A stretch of 64,000 bases of DNA from positions 62,001 through 126,000 of the forward strand of contig CAMYAK010000003.1 of the NCBI GenBank assembly GCA_947253765.1. Direction: 5' to 3'. This DNA comes from an uncultured Tissierellia bacterium (GTDB taxonomy: Bacteria > Bacillota > Clostridia > Tissierellales > Peptoniphilaceae). A program made the translations under genes and the position numbers. Below, piece after piece: positions 1 through 8,927 of the stretch. Within the stretch, counting starts at the first letter, position 1. Each line of letters opens with the position of its first letter. The notes under the pieces were generated by a model, which was not told the DNA's origin, did not search any database, and saw nothing but the letters and a program-made list of their open reading frames with translations.

Positions 1-101
1 ATGGTGCCTTGGCCGTTCATATTTAGGCCTATTAAGAATCCTCCCCCTGCAAAACTCAAAAGCAGTATAAGGAGGGCAAATGATTTTCCTAATTTCTTCA
101 T
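1..101 (-). CDS. Partial exported or membrane-anchored protein, N-terminus only
   Basis: The minus strand reads an ATG at 101 preceded by an AAGGAGAAC ribosome binding site. The first 33 residues are visible before the left edge. They begin MKKLGKSFALLILLLSF, a short basic stretch followed by a hydrophobic segment, which is a signal peptide or membrane anchor. The rest lies outside the window, so no function can be assigned. Confidence 0.6.
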   Translation of the reverse strand, partial: MKKLGKSFALLILLLSFAGGGFLIGLNMNGQGT

Positions 102-166
102 CCCGTTCTCCTTGTGTACAAATTTAAATCCAACAGCATACAAAAAAACGCTCTTGGAACTCTTTT

Positions 167-175
167 ATTATACCA
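167..175 (-). promoter_or_regulatory. Extended -10 promoter for the leftward partial gene
   Basis: On the minus strand TGG precedes TATAAT, an extended -10 with no convincing -35. It would give a leader of about 60 bases ahead of the start at 101. It is divergent from the tdk promoter about 30 bases away. Confidence 0.45.
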
Positions 176-199
176 TGGAGAACAAGTTGATTTTTTTCA

Positions 200-208
200 T
201 GCTATAAT
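200..208 (+). promoter_or_regulatory. Extended -10 promoter of tdk
   Basis: TGC followed by TATAAT forms an extended -10 about 36 bases upstream of the tdk start. No good -35 hexamer sits at 17 bases. This is read by eye only. Confidence 0.5.
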
Positions 209-243
209 TTAATTTACATTCTCTGAGTAAAAAAGGAGGAAAA

Positions 244-843
244 ATGGCTAAACTATACTTTCGCTACGGGCCTATGAATTCAGGAAAATCTACGCTCCTC
301 ATGCAAGTTGCTCACAACTACGAGGAGAGGGGGATGGAAGTTATTGTTATGAAACCCTCAATTGATAAAACAGGCGACAATGAAATTGTTTCAAGGCTTG
401 GAGTTAGGCGAAAGGTTGATCAGCTTATCCATCCTGAAGCCAATGTGTTTGACCTGGTTCATGAAGCTATGAAAAAAAAAAGACCCTCCTGCATACTTGT
501 GGATGAGGCCCAGTTTCTGAGTCCGATTCAGGTTGACCAACTTTTTTTGCTTGTACTCACTGATGACATACCTGTTATCTGCTATGGGCTCAGGACAGAT
601 TTTTTGGCCCGAGGCTTTGCCGGGTCTAAGCGCCTGCTTGAATTGGCTCACTCACTTGAGGAACTGAAAACCATATGCCGCTGTGGAAGGAAGGCCATAT
701 TGAATATGAGAAAGATCAATGGCAAGCCTGTTTTCCATGGTGACCAAGTCGCTATTGACGGTGAAGATAGGGTTGAATACGAGTCGGTTTGCGGAAAGTG
801 CTATATTGAAGAAATGAAAAAGTCCAAAACTAAGATTTTTTGA
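244..843 (+). CDS. tdk: Thymidine kinase (type II)
   Basis: Salvages thymidine by ATP-dependent phosphorylation to dTMP in the cytoplasm. The 199-residue protein has the P-loop GPMNSGKST at residues 9-17 and the DEAQF motif at 87-91, whose Glu88 is the expected catalytic base. It also has YGLRTDF near 114-120, and two Cys pairs (145/147 and 183/186) that form the lasso zinc site of TK1-like enzymes. Length is normal for the family. An AAGGAGG site precedes the ATG. The gene is a single transcription unit with its own promoter and terminator, next to mobile-element debris. Confidence 0.95.
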   Translation: MAKLYFRYGPMNSGKSTLLMQVAHNYEERGMEVIVMKPSIDKTGDNEIVSRLGVRRKVDQLIHPEANVFDLVHEAMKKKRPSCILVDEAQFLSPIQVDQLFLLVLTDDIPVICYGLRTDFLARGFAGSKRLLELAHSLEELKTICRCGRKAILNMRKINGKPVFHGDQVAIDGEDRVEYESVCGKCYIEEMKKSKTKIF

Positions 844-858
844 TTTTAAAAGTTTATA

Positions 859-904
859 GGGTCTGTATCAAACGATTACTCGCTCTGATACAGACCCCTT
901 TTTT
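859..904 (+). terminator. Intrinsic terminator of tdk
   Basis: A perfect 12-bp stem (GGGTCTGTATCA with TGATACAGACCC, 859-870 and 886-897) is followed by a run of six T. It lies 15 bases after the tdk stop. Confidence 0.9.
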
Positions 905-918
905 AAGTACATTATTAG

Positions 919-1746
919 GAGCTCTTTGAAATTGATAATCCTGAAAAGGAAGAATGGTACTTTAGTATTGTTGATATTGTTGGGGTTCTTACTGAAAGCA
1001 AGAATCCAAGAAGATATTGGAGCGACTTAAAAAGAAAGATGAGGGATGAGGTCTTCGAGATGGCCCAACATGAGATGGAACGCCGAGAAAAAACGAAGAT
1101 TAACGGTTCTTCTAAGAACTTCTTTTCCGGACGGATCATCTGTGGGTGCTGCGGAGAACCTTATACCAGAAAGGTTTGGCACTCAACCACGAAATACCGC
1201 CGCTACATCTGGCAATGTGGCAAAAAGTATGAAGGTGAAGAACCCTGCTCCACTCCCCATTTTACCGAGTATGAAATAATTGATGCTTTTGAAAGAATGG
1301 CTAAAGAGCTTGTTGCAAGCAAAAAAGATATCATCACTCTCTGCAGAGAAACGCTAATCAAAGTTCTCAATACCTGTAAAGATAAAGAAAAATCCCGGCA
1401 ACTTGAGTTTGAGCTGGATCAAGATTATATGGAGCTAGGGCAAGAGCTCAGGGTCATCGGAAAGATAGAGCATGGTAAAAATGAATCCTATGACAATGCC
1501 CTCGCAGCCTACGAGACTAAAAATCAACTCCTGCAAGAGCTGAAAGCACGAATCGCTGACAAGGATAAACGCTGCTTTGATGCCGTGCAGTTTGCTGATA
1601 GGCTTGAAGACATCACGGACATCAAGTTCAGTGAAGAGCTGTGGTGCAGCCTGATTGATCACGTCAGCGTTCCCACAGGTGGTAAAAAATCACTCATTTT
1701 CCATCTGCGAAACGGTGGTGCGATAGATATCGTGTTGGATCAATAA
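919..1746 (+). pseudogene. Chimeric remnant: BRO N-terminus fused to serine recombinase C-terminus
   Basis: One open frame with no start codon before 1039 joins two unrelated fragments. Bases 919-1041 encode a BRO-type N-terminal piece (EEWYFSIVDIVGVLTES, NPRRYWSDLK) closely matching the intact BRO/DinD-like protein of the prophage at 53134-53985. From about 1042 the frame encodes the C-terminal half of a large serine recombinase: a recombinase zinc ribbon (GRIICGCCGEPY, then Cys near QCGKKY and EEPC) followed by a coiled-coil-like region. The catalytic serine domain is absent. In-frame stops lie directly upstream. It is most likely a dead deletion product of two mobile elements. Confidence 0.8.
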
Positions 1747-1774
1747 TAAAGCTTCATACCCCTCGCTTTTTTCT

Positions 1775-1799
1775 CCCCTAATGATCAGGGGATTTTTTT
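1775..1799 (+). terminator. Possible terminator downstream of the remnant
   Basis: A short CCCCT/AGGGG stem with a 7-base loop precedes seven T. It overlaps the 3' end of the convergent DUF3021 gene. The stem is short, so strength is uncertain. Confidence 0.5.
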
Positions 1800-2227
1800 C
1801 TATTTACAATCTTCGTAAATAGAAAATACATAACAGAAAAGATTACAACACCCGTCAATAAGAAGTACCCAAAAACCTTCAAGTAATCCAACGGATTGTT
1901 TAACTCAAACCACCCGCCAACGAGTAGACATGGTAATACAGTTATCAGCATGATTAGAAAATGAACGACTGTCTGCTTTCTTATCGACCACTTGTCATTT
2001 TCATATATGACAGATGCCGCAGCCACAACGGTGATAATCAATCCGACTATGAAAGTACTTCTCACTTGAAAGGCATCAATGCCCTGATAATTCATGATTA
2101 TTGATAGAGTCGTCATGATGACGAAGGGAATAACCCCCCGTATGAACGATTTCTTTAGCAACATATGTTTAAAATCTAATCCTCCAAATGGCATATTGAA
2201 ATAATCGTAAAAGAACGATTGTTCCAC
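1778..2227 (-). CDS. DUF3021 family membrane protein
   Basis: The 149-residue frame starts with GTG. Four hydrophobic segments lie in its central and C-terminal parts, including IPFVIMTTLSIIMNY, FIVGLIITVVAAASV, FLIMLITVLPCLLVG and YFLLTGVVIFSVMYFL. This layout matches the DUF3021 family, usually encoded beside a LytTR-type regulator and thought to act with it; that partner is absent here. The true start is uncertain: an internal Met at residue 22 gives the family's usual beginning, but neither start has a well-spaced ribosome binding site. The gene lies between a mobile-element remnant and a repeat array, so it may be an orphan left by rearrangement. Confidence 0.6.
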   Translation of the reverse strand: MEQSFFYDYFNMPFGGLDFKHMLLKKSFIRGVIPFVIMTTLSIIMNYQGIDAFQVRSTFIVGLIITVVAAASVIYENDKWSIRKQTVVHFLIMLITVLPCLLVGGWFELNNPLDYLKVFGYFLLTGVVIFSVMYFLFTKIVNRKKSPDH

Positions 2228-2267
2228 AAACTATTTTACCTAGAATAATAATATTATACTAGACTTC

Positions 2268-2440
2268 GACACCAGCTACGAGTTATTCATACCTGCCACG
2301 AGAAAGTGAACCATACCACGCAAAACTCATACCAGATACACGAAACTTTTTATTTTGAGTGGACCGTCTACACGAAAGCCATACTAGCGACACGAAAGTA
2401 AACAAGCGATATGAAAATCGAAGTTTCGTGTAGCTGGTTT
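2268..2440. repeat. Array of degenerate ~21-bp CATACY...CACGAAA repeats
   Basis: CATAC boxes occur at 2288, 2312, 2328 and 2380, and CACG(A)AA boxes at 2297, 2317, 2339, 2371 and 2391. Several are spaced 20-22 bases apart. The right end at 2424-2437 (TTTCGTGTAGCTGG) is an inverted copy of the left end around 2272 (CCAGCTACGAG). Multiple short repeats of this kind are typical of transposase-binding ends of some insertion sequences, for example IS21-like elements. No transposase is present, so this would be a lone end or remnant. No gene is seen in it. Confidence 0.5.
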
Positions 2441-2452
2441 CACAAGCAAATA

Positions 2453-2507
2453 AAAGGGTGCAATAAACAGGGCAACTATCGAGAACTTAGGCAATTTTGC
2501 ACCCTTT
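2453..2507. repeat. 11-bp inverted repeat in the pyk downstream region
   Basis: AAAGGGTGCAA at 2453-2463 is perfectly inverted at 2497-2507. The 33-base spacer and lack of a T-run argue against a simple terminator. It may be part of the same decayed mobile-element end as the neighbouring repeat array. Confidence 0.45.
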
Positions 2508-2577
2508 CGTTTATTTGGCGATTTTCTAAAATCCTTGCTATATCAGCCTTTCAGGCATAAAAAAAGGGCTCTAAAAT

Positions 2578-2690
2578 AAATGGTGTTGGTTGCGGTTGAT
2601 CAGAAAAATGATCAGCGGTCCACCAACACCATTTGACAAAAAGCCATTTAATCATGCGAAATGTCCACCAAGGCCATTTGACAAAGAGCC
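2578..2690. repeat. Hairpin plus 28-bp direct repeats after pyk
   Basis: A 13-bp arm at 2578-2590 is perfectly inverted at 2622-2634, with two TGATCA palindromes nested inside. A 28-base unit (2618-2645) starting GTCCACCAA recurs at 2663-2690 with three changes. On the minus strand AGGCTCT near pyk and AGAGCCC followed by seven T (around 2563-2572) bracket the unit. The pyk terminator may therefore have been split by insertion of a small hairpin repeat. Confidence 0.5.
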
Positions 2691-2704
2691 TAAACAATTT
2701 GACA

Positions 2705-4465
2705 TTAAAGGACCTTGGCAACTCCCTCATAGACAATGCCTGTTGTGGAGTCCACAGTTATAATTGACCCGTCTTTAATTACCTTGCTGGCCCTCATTGT
2801 ATCTACTACTGTCGGAATGTTGTACTGCATGCCGAATATGGCTGCCAGGCCGGTAAGGCCGCCCTCTTCAACTATTATGGCCCCGGCTTTCTGCATAAAG
2901 GGTAAGAGGTCGGGGCTGGCAAATTTAGCCACCAATACATCTCCATCCTCAAAGCGTCCTTCAAGTTCTTTTGCTGTTGAACCCAGAACAGCCTTGCCCA
3001 CAACAGTCTTTCCGACAAGGCCCTGGCCGGTGACCAATATGTCTCCAACTGTATGTACTTTGATCATATTTGTCGCCGAACCGTAACCTGAAGGAATTCC
3101 TGCCGTTAAAACGATCTGGTCCCCTTCGTGGACTAATTTACTTTTAAGGGCTGCCAATATCGAGCTTTCAACCAACTGGTCGGTCTCGGTGAAAACTTCG
3201 GCTTTCATAGGAGTTACACCCCACACTATTGAAAGCTGGTTATAGACTATTTCTTCCGGAGTGACAGCAATAATTGGAACATAGGGCCTATATTTTGAAA
3301 TCTGCCTGGCCGTAAATCCTGATGATGTAGCAGCCACAATGGCGTCCGCCTTTATCTGGCTGGCGATAAGGCAGGTTGATCTTGAAATAGAAGAAGACAC
3401 ATCAACTGTGGCCCAGCGCTCCTTCATAATTACCCCTCTCTTAAAATCAGGAGATGCCTCCGTGGTTTCAGCTATGTCGCTCATTGTCAAAACAGCTTCT
3501 CTGGGATACCTGCCTGCAGCCGTCTCACCTGAAAGCATGATGGCATCCGAACCGTCCAGAATAGCATTGGCAACATCGTTAACCTCAGCCCTTGTGGGCC
3601 TGGGATTCCTTTGCATGGAGTCCAACATTTGAGTGGCAGTGATAACAGGCTTACCGGCCATATTTGCTTTTCTTATTATTTGTTTTTGTACCAGCGGGAC
3701 CTCCTGGGTCGGGATTTCCACACCCAAGTCTCCTCTTGCAACCATGATTCCGTCAGCAGCATCAAGGATTTCATCAATGTTCTGAACTCCCTGGTGGTTT
3801 TCAATCTTAGCAAATATCTGGACCTTGGACCCACCATTTTCCTCAATGACGTGGCGAATCTCGAGAAGATCGGCTGCAGACCTTACAAATGAGGCAAAAA
3901 CCATATCGACCCCGGCCTCGATGCCGAACATTATATCGGCCCTATCCTGTTCGGTTATAGCCGGAAGCTTTATTATGGTTCCCGGAACATTAACCCCTTT
4001 GCGATCTGATATACGGCCGTAATTTAAAGCCCGACAATAAATTTCCGTATTATCTTTTACCTGTTCAACTTCCAGTTCCACCAGGCCGTCATCAACCAAT
4101 ATCTTTGTTCCAACTGAAACATCAGCAGCCAGACCCGCATATGAAACGTGGACCCTTTCCGCATTACCCTCGCATGGCTTGGTGGTGAGGATAATCTTAT
4201 CTCCCTGCTTCAGGTCTACAGGCTTATGGTCAACAAAGGTTCCAAGGCGAATCTCAGGTCCTTTCGTGTCCATAGCTATGGCAACAGGTATATCTAATTC
4301 TTCCCTTATCTTCCTTAAATTCTTGATTCTGGAAGCGTGTTCAGCGTGACTGCCATGTGAAAAGTTCAATCTTGCAACGTTCATGCCGGCCTTGATAAGC
4401 TCTCTAAGCATTTTTTGATCTTCTGAGGCGGGGCCTATGGTACAAACTATTTTTGTCCTTTTCAT
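2705..4465 (-). CDS. pyk: Pyruvate kinase with C-terminal PEP-utiliser-like domain
   Basis: Final ATP-forming step of glycolysis: phosphoenolpyruvate plus ADP to pyruvate plus ATP, cytosolic. At 586 residues it has the standard barrel core: RTKIVCTIGPAS at the start, NFSHG near 35, KGPEIR near 69, the MVARGDLGVEIP segment, and the GKPVITATQMLDSM active-site stretch. It then has the extra C-terminal domain of Bacillus-type enzymes (about 475-586), related to the phosphohistidine domain of PEP-utilising enzymes, containing GGLTGLAAIFG. AGGAGG precedes the ATG. It lies 21 bases downstream of pfkA, so the two glycolytic kinases are probably co-transcribed. Confidence 0.96.
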   Translation of the reverse strand: MKRTKIVCTIGPASEDQKMLRELIKAGMNVARLNFSHGSHAEHASRIKNLRKIREELDIPVAIAMDTKGPEIRLGTFVDHKPVDLKQGDKIILTTKPCEGNAERVHVSYAGLAADVSVGTKILVDDGLVELEVEQVKDNTEIYCRALNYGRISDRKGVNVPGTIIKLPAITEQDRADIMFGIEAGVDMVFASFVRSAADLLEIRHVIEENGGSKVQIFAKIENHQGVQNIDEILDAADGIMVARGDLGVEIPTQEVPLVQKQIIRKANMAGKPVITATQMLDSMQRNPRPTRAEVNDVANAILDGSDAIMLSGETAAGRYPREAVLTMSDIAETTEASPDFKRGVIMKERWATVDVSSSISRSTCLIASQIKADAIVAATSSGFTARQISKYRPYVPIIAVTPEEIVYNQLSIVWGVTPMKAEVFTETDQLVESSILAALKSKLVHEGDQIVLTAGIPSGYGSATNMIKVHTVGDILVTGQGLVGKTVVGKAVLGSTAKELEGRFEDGDVLVAKFASPDLLPFMQKAGAIIVEEGGLTGLAAIFGMQYNIPTVVDTMRASKVIKDGSIITVDSTTGIVYEGVAKVL

Positions 4466-4486
4466 ATCTCCTCCTTATTAGGAAGC

Positions 4487-5446
4487 TTACATTGACAGAA
4501 TTCCTGCCAATTCATAAATATCTTCATTGAATTCGCCCTTTGCATTGACTGCCTCTTCAATCGGCATTTTAAAATACTCAAGTCCCCTATTCCCAATTGA
4601 AATGGATGACTCTCCCATTGCCAGAGCTTCAACTGCCATGCTGCCCATTATGCAGCCCATCTTGGCATCTGTAAATGAAGGTGGACCGCCCCTTTGGACG
4701 TGACCAAGTATTGTTATCCTGGTATCAACCCCGGTTTCTTTCTGGATTTCCTGGGCCAGGCTGTAAGGATCTCCCACACCTTCTGCTTCAACAATTATAT
4801 GGTGGCGCTTGCCCCTTAAAATTCCTCTTTTTATGCGGTCTATGATTTCCCGAGCGTCATAGCCGTGCTCAGGCACAACTATAGATTCCGCTCCCCCTGC
4901 CAAGCCGGCGAAGAGGGCCAAGTCTCCACATCGCCTGCCCATAACCTGGACTATGTTGGCCCTGGCGTGGGATGCCGAGGTGTCCCTCAGTCGGCCTATG
5001 GATTCAATTACTGTTTCACAGGCAGTATGGAATCCAATGGTATAGTCCGTATAGCCCATGTCATTATCGATTGTGCAGGGTATGCAGACGGTCTTGATTC
5101 CCAGTTTATCCAGCTCATAGGCACCCATCATAGACCCGTCTCCGCCCATGACAACCAAGCCGTCAATGCCGAAACGTTTCAATATTGTTAAAGCCCTGTT
5201 ACGGCCTTCAGGTTTTCTGAACTCCTCTGACCTGGCAGACCCTAATATTGTCCCGCCTTTTTGGATTATATCGGCAACACTTGAAACATTCATCTCATAA
5301 ATATCACCGTTCATAAGCCCGTCATAGCCGAAACGAATGCCTTTGACCCTGAGTCCTTTGCTGAAAGCCGTCCTGGCAATCGCCCTTATACAGGCATTCA
5401 TTCCGGGTGCATCACCGCCCGAAGTCAGCATAGCTATTGTCTTCAT
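4487..5446 (-). CDS. pfkA: ATP-dependent 6-phosphofructokinase
   Basis: Phosphorylates fructose 6-phosphate to fructose 1,6-bisphosphate, the committed step of glycolysis. The frame can be extended upstream, but the start at 5446 is chosen because AAGGAGG lies just ahead of it and it gives the usual 319 residues beginning MKTIAMLTSGGDAPGMNA. Visible family motifs are GGDAPGMN near the N-terminus, GGDGSMMGA, the catalytic region PCTIDNDMGYTDYTIGF, and GHVQRGG. The dnaE stop is 10 bases upstream of this ATG, giving the Gram-positive order dnaE-pfkA-pyk. Confidence 0.97.
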   Translation of the reverse strand: MKTIAMLTSGGDAPGMNACIRAIARTAFSKGLRVKGIRFGYDGLMNGDIYEMNVSSVADIIQKGGTILGSARSEEFRKPEGRNRALTILKRFGIDGLVVMGGDGSMMGAYELDKLGIKTVCIPCTIDNDMGYTDYTIGFHTACETVIESIGRLRDTSASHARANIVQVMGRRCGDLALFAGLAGGAESIVVPEHGYDAREIIDRIKRGILRGKRHHIIVEAEGVGDPYSLAQEIQKETGVDTRITILGHVQRGGPPSFTDAKMGCIMGSMAVEALAMGESSISIGNRGLEYFKMPIEEAVNAKGEFNEDIYELAGILSM

Positions 5447-5456
5447 TAGTTCCTCC

Positions 5457-8400
5457 TTATTGCAAGATAACATCTTCGGAACCGAGAACTTCTTTTAATT
5501 TCCTAATAAGAGAAGCCCCGGGATTTACCTGGAAATTCCTGTCCATTTTACAAGCTTTTTTCTTGTCCTGAAAATATATATATACGGGGGTTTCTCCCCT
5601 TTCGCTTTTTAATATTTCCTTAATAGTATTATAACTTGATTTGTCTTGAGAATTCATCCTCAAAAAAAGCCTCTTGGCCGGGAGCTCGTCCGGGCCCATC
5701 ACGCTGTCAACAATGATCTGGATCTTGTTATTTTGGTCCTGGAGCCTTCCCGCAAAAAGCAGGGGCTTGTCAACTTCCAAGAGCTGCTTATATTCATTGA
5801 ATACTCTTGGGAAAACAACACCCTCCATCATACCAAAAGTGTCCTCAAATTGTACAAAACACATCTTATCCTGTTTTTTTGTCAAGAGGTCTCTTCTGTC
5901 CCTCAAAAGTCCTGCCATCCTGACCTTCTTTCCGTCCAATTGGCCGGGATTGTCCTCGTTCAAAAGCATATCCATTGAAAAATTTACATAGGGAGAAAAA
6001 GTGTCCTCGTATGGGGAAAATGGATGGTCGGTCAGGTAGACCCCGAGAAACTCCTTTTCGTAAGCAAGTAATTGGGGCTTTCTGTATTCGGCCATCTGGT
6101 CCTTGATTGTATCAGCCAATTCAAAAGTGTCAAACATATTTACCTGGCCTGAAATGTTGACCCGCTTATCTTTTTGAACCGAGTCTATTTCAGCCTCCAT
6201 GTCAAACATGAGCTGGCTCCTGTGGATCTTGAAATCATCCATGGCCCCCGCTTTAATAAGACCCTCTATAGATTTTTTATTTATAGCCCCCCTGTCAATT
6301 TCCACCAGCCTCTTAAGGTAGTCATTCAGGTCCTTAAAATCTCCACCCGATTCTCGAGCTTTGACCGTTGCTTCTACTGTAGCACTTCCGACACCCTTGA
6401 TTGCCGTTAGTCCGAACCTTATGGAATCCCCCTCAACGGTGAATTTTCCCAGGCTCCTGTTAATGTTGGGCCCAAGTATTTTGGTCCCCATGTTTTCAGC
6501 ATCCCTGAGATATATGGCGACCTTGTCGCTGTTGCCGGTGATAGAGGTCAAAAGGGCTGCAAAATATTCTTTGGGGTGGTAAAACTTCAGATAGGCGGTT
6601 TGCATGGCCACATAGGCATAGGCAACCGAATGGGACTTGTTAAAAGCGTATTTGGCAAATTCAATCATCTGATTATATATTATATTGGCAGCCTCTATGT
6701 CTATTCCGTTTCTTACACAGCCCTTGATAAGAATCTTGCCGTCCTCATCATCTTTGCCGTTAACAAAAATATTTCTATTCTCCTCCATGACCGACATCTT
6801 TTTCTTGGACATGGCCCTTCTTAAATTATCAGCCCCGCCCAAGGAGTAGCCGGCCAGCTGCTGGACAATCTGCATGACCTGTTCCTGGTAGACTATGACC
6901 CCGTAAGTATCCTTTAATATGGGCTCAAGCTTGGGGTGGGTATACCTGACCTGGCCCGGATCGTGCCTGGCCTTTACATATGTTGGAATCTGCTCCATTG
7001 GACCCGGCCTAAAAAGAGCATTGGCTGCTACAAGGTCTTCAAATCGGTCCGGTCTCAGTTCCTTTAAAAAGGCCCTCATACCGTTTGATTCAAACTGGAA
7101 AACTCCAATGGTCTCTGCACGGCTGAAGTGGTCAAGGATCATCTTATCCTGCAAATCAATCCTGTCAATGTCTATGCTCTCTCCGCTATTCTCCTTCACC
7201 ATTTCTATAGCATCTTGGATTACGGTGAGGTTCCTCAGGCCCAAAAAATCCATCTTCAATAGGCCCAACTCCTCCAGCTGGGTCATGTTGTATTGGGTTG
7301 TTACCTGGTCCTTGGATTTTGATAGGGGGACAAGGTTATATACAGGTTCTGAGGCTATGAGAACTCCTGCAGCATGGGTTGAGGTATGTCTGGGCATTCC
7401 TTCGACTTCCCTTGCCAGGTCAATGAGCCTTGTGTTTTCCGGGCTCTCTTTGTATATATTTTTAAAGTCACCATCCTCTTCAAGAGCTCTGTCAATGGTC
7501 ATTTTCAAGGCATCAGGAACGGCCTTGGCAATCCTGTCGACTTTAGACAGAGGTATGTCTAAAACCCTTCCTACATCCCTGATGGCGTTTTTTGCCGCCA
7601 TGGTTCCGAAGGTAACAATCTGGGCGACCCTATCTTCCCCATATTTTCTCTTGACATATTCTATGACCTCATCCCGTCTTTCGTATCCGAAATCTATATC
7701 AATATCGGGCATGGATACTCTTTCAGGATTGAGAAACCTCTCAAAAAGGAGGTTGTATTTTAAAGGCTCTATATCTGTTATTGAAAGGGCATAGGAAACT
7801 ATAGATCCTGCTGCCGACCCCCTTCCGGGCCCAACAGGGATCCCCTGAGACTTGGCGTAATTGACAAAATCCTGGACTATGAGGAAATAATCTACATAGC
7901 CCAGCTTTGAAATCATTTCAACTTCGTAAGAGGCCCTGTCCCTGACAGCTTGAGCCTCTTCAGGCTTATTTTTGAATAAGTCTTCGTATCTTCTTTCCAC
8001 CCCCTCTTCGACCAGCCTCTTAAAATATTGAACATTGGTCTCACCGGTCGGGATATCGAAATGTGGAAGGTGGAGCTTGTGAAACTCTATTTCAAGATTG
8101 CACCGGTCTGCAACCTTACGTGTATTTTCAATAGCCCCGTCATAGGCTGAAAACAGGGCCCGCATCTCCTCTTGGCTCTTCATATAATAGTCATCTGAAG
8201 AAAAGCGCATGCGATTCTCATCCTTAAGGGTTTTTCCGGTCTGGATGCAGAGCAGGACGTCATGGGCTTTAGCATCTTCTCTGCGTAAGTAGTGGCAATC
8301 ATTGGTGGCTATTAGACCTATCCCCAAATCCTGATGGACTCTTAAAAAAGCCCGGGCAACCTTTTTCTCATCAAGTATGCCATGATCCTGGATCTCCAGG

Positions 8401-8906
8401 AAAAATGAGTCCTGACCGAATATTGAAACATATTCTTTCACTGTTTCCAAAAGGACCTCATAGTCTGAATCCAGGGCCCTCCTGGCACATTCGCCGGCCA
8501 GGCAGGCTGAAAGGGCTATTATGCCTTCGCTGTACTTTCTCAGGACCTTCTTATCAACGTGGGGCTTACCATGGTGGTAACCTGAAATAAAGCCGGATGA
8601 AACTATCTTCATCAAATTATGGTAGCCTAGGTCATTCTCGGCTAAAAGAATAAGATGGTAGCGAAGCCTGCTTGTAAAGTCCTCCTGATTTTCAGCCACA
8701 TAAATTTCACAGCCTATAATGGGCTTTATCCCCCTGGCCTTGGCCTCTTTATAAAACTCGACGGCTCCGAACATGTTCCCATGGTCGGTAATAGCTACTG
8801 CATCCATGCCCTCTTCCAGACAAAGATCCAGCATCTTATCGATCTTACAAAAGCCGTCAAGCAAGCTGTATGGGCTGTGGTTATGTAGATGGATAAAGTT
8901 ACTCAA
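5457..8906 (-). CDS. dnaE: DNA polymerase III alpha subunit, DnaE type
   Basis: Replicative DNA polymerase of the C family (1149 residues, normal size). An N-terminal PHP domain begins FIHLHNHSPYSLLDG. The palm carries PDIDIDF with the catalytic aspartates, preceded by GPGRGSAAGS. Helix-hairpin-helix and OB-fold regions follow toward the C-terminus (VRMAGLLRDRRDL). It lacks the inserted exonuclease that marks PolC; most Firmicutes carry both. The start is TTG at 8906, chosen for its position about 7 bases after GGGGTGA and because the PHP motif follows immediately. It leads the dnaE-pfkA-pyk cluster. Confidence 0.96.
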   Translation of the reverse strand: MSNFIHLHNHSPYSLLDGFCKIDKMLDLCLEEGMDAVAITDHGNMFGAVEFYKEAKARGIKPIIGCEIYVAENQEDFTSRLRYHLILLAENDLGYHNLMKIVSSGFISGYHHGKPHVDKKVLRKYSEGIIALSACLAGECARRALDSDYEVLLETVKEYVSIFGQDSFFLEIQDHGILDEKKVARAFLRVHQDLGIGLIATNDCHYLRREDAKAHDVLLCIQTGKTLKDENRMRFSSDDYYMKSQEEMRALFSAYDGAIENTRKVADRCNLEIEFHKLHLPHFDIPTGETNVQYFKRLVEEGVERRYEDLFKNKPEEAQAVRDRASYEVEMISKLGYVDYFLIVQDFVNYAKSQGIPVGPGRGSAAGSIVSYALSITDIEPLKYNLLFERFLNPERVSMPDIDIDFGYERRDEVIEYVKRKYGEDRVAQIVTFGTMAAKNAIRDVGRVLDIPLSKVDRIAKAVPDALKMTIDRALEEDGDFKNIYKESPENTRLIDLAREVEGMPRHTSTHAAGVLIASEPVYNLVPLSKSKDQVTTQYNMTQLEELGLLKMDFLGLRNLTVIQDAIEMVKENSGESIDIDRIDLQDKMILDHFSRAETIGVFQFESNGMRAFLKELRPDRFEDLVAANALFRPGPMEQIPTYVKARHDPGQVRYTHPKLEPILKDTYGVIVYQEQVMQIVQQLAGYSLGGADNLRRAMSKKKMSVMEENRNIFVNGKDDEDGKILIKGCVRNGIDIEAANIIYNQMIEFAKYAFNKSHSVAYAYVAMQTAYLKFYHPKEYFAALLTSITGNSDKVAIYLRDAENMGTKILGPNINRSLGKFTVEGDSIRFGLTAIKGVGSATVEATVKARESGGDFKDLNDYLKRLVEIDRGAINKKSIEGLIKAGAMDDFKIHRSQLMFDMEAEIDSVQKDKRVNISGQVNMFDTFELADTIKDQMAEYRKPQLLAYEKEFLGVYLTDHPFSPYEDTFSPYVNFSMDMLLNEDNPGQLDGKKVRMAGLLRDRRDLLTKKQDKMCFVQFEDTFGMMEGVVFPRVFNEYKQLLEVDKPLLFAGRLQDQNNKIQIIVDSVMGPDELPAKRLFLRMNSQDKSSYNTIKEILKSERGETPVYIYFQDKKKACKMDRNFQVNPGASLIRKLKEVLGSEDVILQ

Positions 8907-8927
8907 AAAATCACCCCGTATCCTTTT

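Noticed and set aside
1..207. 68-residue plus-strand frame at the left edge
   Set aside because: Antisense to the N-terminus of the leftward gene and reads through both promoter elements; no ribosome binding site.
2551..2736. 61-residue Trp-rich minus-strand frame overlapping the end of pyk
   Set aside because: Its repeats (KWPWWTF, KWCWWTA) simply translate the 28-bp DNA repeats; no ribosome binding site and it overlaps pyk.
6919..7794. 291-residue plus-strand open frame
   Set aside because: Lies wholly antisense to the dnaE palm region, with no ribosome binding site and low-complexity composition; a shadow of a strongly biased gene.
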